Assembly (NCBI GenBank): GCA_046756865.1
Contig: JBHHXE010000129.1
Coordinates: 1-5,299, forward strand
Source: DUAG01 sp046756865
GTDB taxonomy: Bacteria > Nitrospirota > Nitrospiria > SBBL01 > JAADHI01
Length of the DNA: 5,299 nt
Direction of reading: 5' to 3'
The notes below the pieces were generated by a model that did no database searches, had not been told where the DNA came from, and worked only from the letters and a program-made list of their open reading frames with translations. Shown piece by piece: positions 5,067-5,299 of this stretch; positions within the stretch are counted from its first letter, which is position 1, and each line of letters begins with the position of its first letter. A program made the position numbers and the translations under genes.

Positions 5067-5079
5067 TACCATTATGGTA
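5067..5079. repeat. 13-bp palindrome over the alternative ATG
   Basis: TACCAT, a central T, then ATGGTA form a perfect palindrome. On the minus strand it includes the ATG at 5072. It could be an operator or chance. Confidence 0.2.
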
Positions 5080-5102
5080 ATACTGATATAGACAGTAATC
5101 TA

Positions 5103-5131
5103 AGGATATCTCATGAAATTTCACAAATCAA
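5103..5131 (-). promoter_or_regulatory. Possible promoter with palindromic operator for the small Cys/His gene
   Basis: On the minus strand TTGATT (5131-5126) and TATCCT (5108-5103) are separated by exactly 17 bp, each a 4/6 match to consensus. The spacer contains the perfect 10-bp palindrome TGAAATTTCA (5114-5123), well placed for a repressor. Transcription would begin near 5096, about 24 nt before the ATG at 5072 and 49 nt before the GTG at 5047. Confidence 0.3.
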
Positions 5132-5132
5132 T

Positions 5133-5148
5133 CCCCTCAAATGAGGGG
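5133..5148. terminator. Short hairpin beside a G8 run
   Basis: CCCCTC (5133-5138) pairs with GAGGGG (5143-5148) around the loop AAAT. The right arm runs into eight Gs (5145-5152). On the minus strand it is followed by ATTGATTTG, a poor T tract, so it would be a weak terminator at best. Confidence 0.2.
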
Positions 5149-5193
5149 GGGGAGACACGCCGGGGTTTAACAACAAACGAAGTCTGGTGATAA

Positions 5194-5299
5194 TCGAAAG
5201 AGAGTGAGTATCGTCAGAATGGAGATGAACCGCGCAAGCAAGTAATCGGACGGCTTTTAAAGTTCTGCCATTGGATCGATGAAATACCCGATCAGTCTA
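5194..5299 (+). CDS. Possible partial protein frame running off the right edge
   Basis: After a TAA at 5191 this frame is open for 35 codons to the window end and reads plausibly as protein: SKESEYRQNGDEPRKQ then VIGRLLKFCHWIDEIPDQS. It has no ATG, GTG or TTG, so it cannot start here without a shift. A GTG at 5187 in a neighbouring frame (MIIERE, then TGA at 5205) would join it with a one-base change. It may be the start of a gene beyond the edge, a remnant, or chance. Confidence 0.2.

Noticed and set aside
4944..5144. 66-codon plus-strand ORF antisense to the small Cys/His gene
   Set aside because: No ribosome binding site or family. The opposite frame has better protein-like composition and spaced Cys/His residues.
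5113..5296. Open minus-strand frame from the right edge to 5113
   Set aside because: No convincing start codon, and the frame passes through the hairpin and G8 run with proline/leucine-rich shadow composition.
4020..5299. CRISPR array, tandem repeats or a replication origin in the gene-poor stretch
   Set aside because: No regularly spaced direct repeats, no iterons and no DnaA-box cluster were seen on either strand.

Overview
The window looks like bacterial chromosome of moderate GC. The first 4 kb is densely packed with ordinary housekeeping and accessory genes. The last 1.3 kb is sparse, partly decayed intergenic DNA carrying the debris of a mobile element. The gene set (an ACT-domain malic enzyme, a secreted protein of the 'VGxxWxYE ... 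PAGTF' type, a mercuric-reductase-like flavoprotein and a stand-alone urate-oxidase-N membrane domain) would fit Nitrospirota, Deltaproteobacteria-like or related Gram-negative lineages. This is an impression only, as the window holds no rRNA or marker protein.

Layout. 1-491 (minus) is the N-terminal third of an ACT-domain malic enzyme whose remainder lies beyond the left edge. 563-1072 (minus) is a complete O6-alkylguanine-DNA alkyltransferase. Divergent from it, a good sigma70-type promoter (1146-1174) drives a 262-aa exported protein (1195-1983, TTG start). That gene converges, with only 8 bp between stops, on a 457-aa FAD/NAD(P) disulfide oxidoreductase (1992-3365, minus). Divergent from the oxidoreductase is a 163-aa four-helix membrane protein homologous to the N-terminal domain of PuuD-type urate oxidase (3528-4019, plus).

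From 4020 to 5299 no gene is certain. The clear items are a perfect 12-bp-stem intrinsic terminator (4379-4411, plus) and a 163-bp element with imperfect 20-bp terminal inverted repeats (4442-4604) that contains a 39-codon minus-strand ORF with a strong ribosome binding site. Less certain are a minus-strand Cys/His small protein (4841-5047, perhaps from 5072), an 18-residue hydrophobic ORF behind it (4746-4802), and two protein-like reading frames that lack a start or need a one-base shift (4171-4306 and 5194-5299). Taken together this looks like a graveyard of short, partly frame-shifted genes around an IS-derived element, or a region with sequence indel errors.

The genes do not form one pathway. 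Malic enzyme serves central carbon metabolism, Ogt repairs alkylated DNA, the flavoprotein handles thiol/disulfide or related redox chemistry, and the two exported or membrane proteins have unknown roles. I see no convincing multi-gene defence or biosynthetic system. The best leads for novelty are the inverted-repeat element and the small CxH/CxC protein.
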